From contig NZ_AP025508.1 of NCBI RefSeq assembly GCF_024347615.1, forward strand, positions 1,054,001-1,118,000: a DNA stretch of 64,000 nt, written 5' to 3'. This DNA is from Vibrio splendidus (GTDB lineage Bacteria > Pseudomonadota > Gammaproteobacteria > Enterobacterales > Vibrionaceae). Below the pieces are notes generated by a model. The model ran no database searches and was not told where the DNA came from. It worked only from the letters and a program-made list of their open reading frames with translations. A program made the translations under genes and the position numbers. Below are positions 63,678 through 64,000 of this stretch, piece after piece (positions within the stretch are counted from its first letter, which is position 1; each line of letters starts with the position of its first letter).

Positions 63678-64000
63678 ATGAAAGTATTAGCGATTGGCGC
63701 GACCAACAGTAAAGCATCGATTAACCAACAATTGGCAGCGTACACCGCAAGCTTAGTTGAGGGCGCACAAGTAGAGGTGCTCGATCTTAATGATTTCGAG
63801 ATGCCCATTTACAGTGAAGACAGAGAAAAAGAGTCTGGCGTTCATCAACACGCGCAGCGCTTTTTTAGCAAGATTGGCGAAGCAGATGCTGTGGTCATCT
63901 CTTTTGCAGAGTACAACGGTTCATACACCGCAGCCTTTAAGAATGTGTTTGATTGGACATCACGAATCGACATGAAAGTGTACCAAGGCAAACCTGTTGT
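63678..64000 (+). CDS. NADPH-dependent FMN reductase (5' end)
   Basis: The first 107 codons of a flavodoxin-like NAD(P)H:quinone/FMN reductase. The ATG at 63678 follows AGGGG. Segments MKVLAIGATNSKASINQQLAAY (FMN phosphate loop), LDLNDFEMPIYSEDREK and VISFAEYNGSYTAAFKNVFDW match the azobenzene/chromate reductase group (YieF/ChrR). The gene runs out of the window at 64000 without a stop. Confidence 0.9.
   Translation, partial: MKVLAIGATNSKASINQQLAAYTASLVEGAQVEVLDLNDFEMPIYSEDREKESGVHQHAQRFFSKIGEADAVVISFAEYNGSYTAAFKNVFDWTSRIDMKVYQGKPV

Overview
The window looks like a piece of chromosome 1 of a marine Vibrio, most likely of the Splendidus clade. The reasons are gene content and order (dGTPase, yfbR, alaA, men cluster; decR, tesB, ybaY, atl, ffs), a rhombosortase, a VpsR-like regulator, a large tandem tRNA-Tyr array, and a short inverted-repeat element whose ends I recall from Vibrio genomes. 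This is inference from recognised proteins; no database was searched. Most of the window is ordinary core genome with accessory patches. There is no prophage, no transposase and no CRISPR array.

Layout. 0-5 kb: end of a ComEA-like gene, rhombosortase, DTW-domain tRNA modification enzyme, dGTPase, YfbR, a MITE-like element and alaA. 5-12.5 kb: six menaquinone genes in one direction (menF-D-H-B-C-E) covering chorismate to DHNA-CoA; menA and the DHNA-CoA thioesterase are not here. 12.6-21.6 kb: a NagE-type PTS permease facing a DsdC-like LysR regulator, a YeiH-type transporter, a TetR plus MFS-PlsC fusion pair, a Tim44-like protein and a lipoprotein. 21.9-22.9 kb: six tandem tRNA-Tyr(GUA) genes with one strong promoter. 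23.3-27.5 kb: an RND efflux pair.

28-34 kb is the most accessory-looking part. A small membrane protein and a four-gene putative operon (Rossmann-fold protein, chalcone-isomerase-like protein, unknown secreted protein, DUF302 lipoprotein) both carry TAGACC-N4-GGTCTA-like sites upstream, suggesting one TetR-family (NemR-like) regulon whose regulator is not in the window. An AT-rich stretch with an outer-membrane protein, a DUF3332 lipoprotein and an orphan follows. 33.8-39.3 kb: a cysteine desulfhydrase-like enzyme divergent from DecR, a coiled-coil protein with 15-residue repeats, tesB, ybaY, atl and the 4.5S RNA gene. 40-43 kb: an HlyD / DUF2955 efflux pair with a MarR regulator and two matching operators around the promoter. 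43-47.5 kb: lipocalin, AraC regulator, AzlCD exporter, NIPSNAP protein and a two-domain RNase H. 47.6-51.5 kb: two glycosyltransferases and a flippase. 52-57 kb: small metabolic genes, a periplasmic glutathione peroxidase, an ABC1 kinase and a DCC protein. 57.4-60.7 kb: a large secreted protein of unknown function beside a sigma-54 activator of VpsR type. 61-64 kb: a DUF1439 lipoprotein, a fusion of two CDGSH Fe-S motifs to a glutamate-synthase-type FMN domain, and the start of an FMN reductase.

Several starts were moved inward from the longest reading frame where a signal peptide, ribosome binding site or family alignment decided it; each case is noted.
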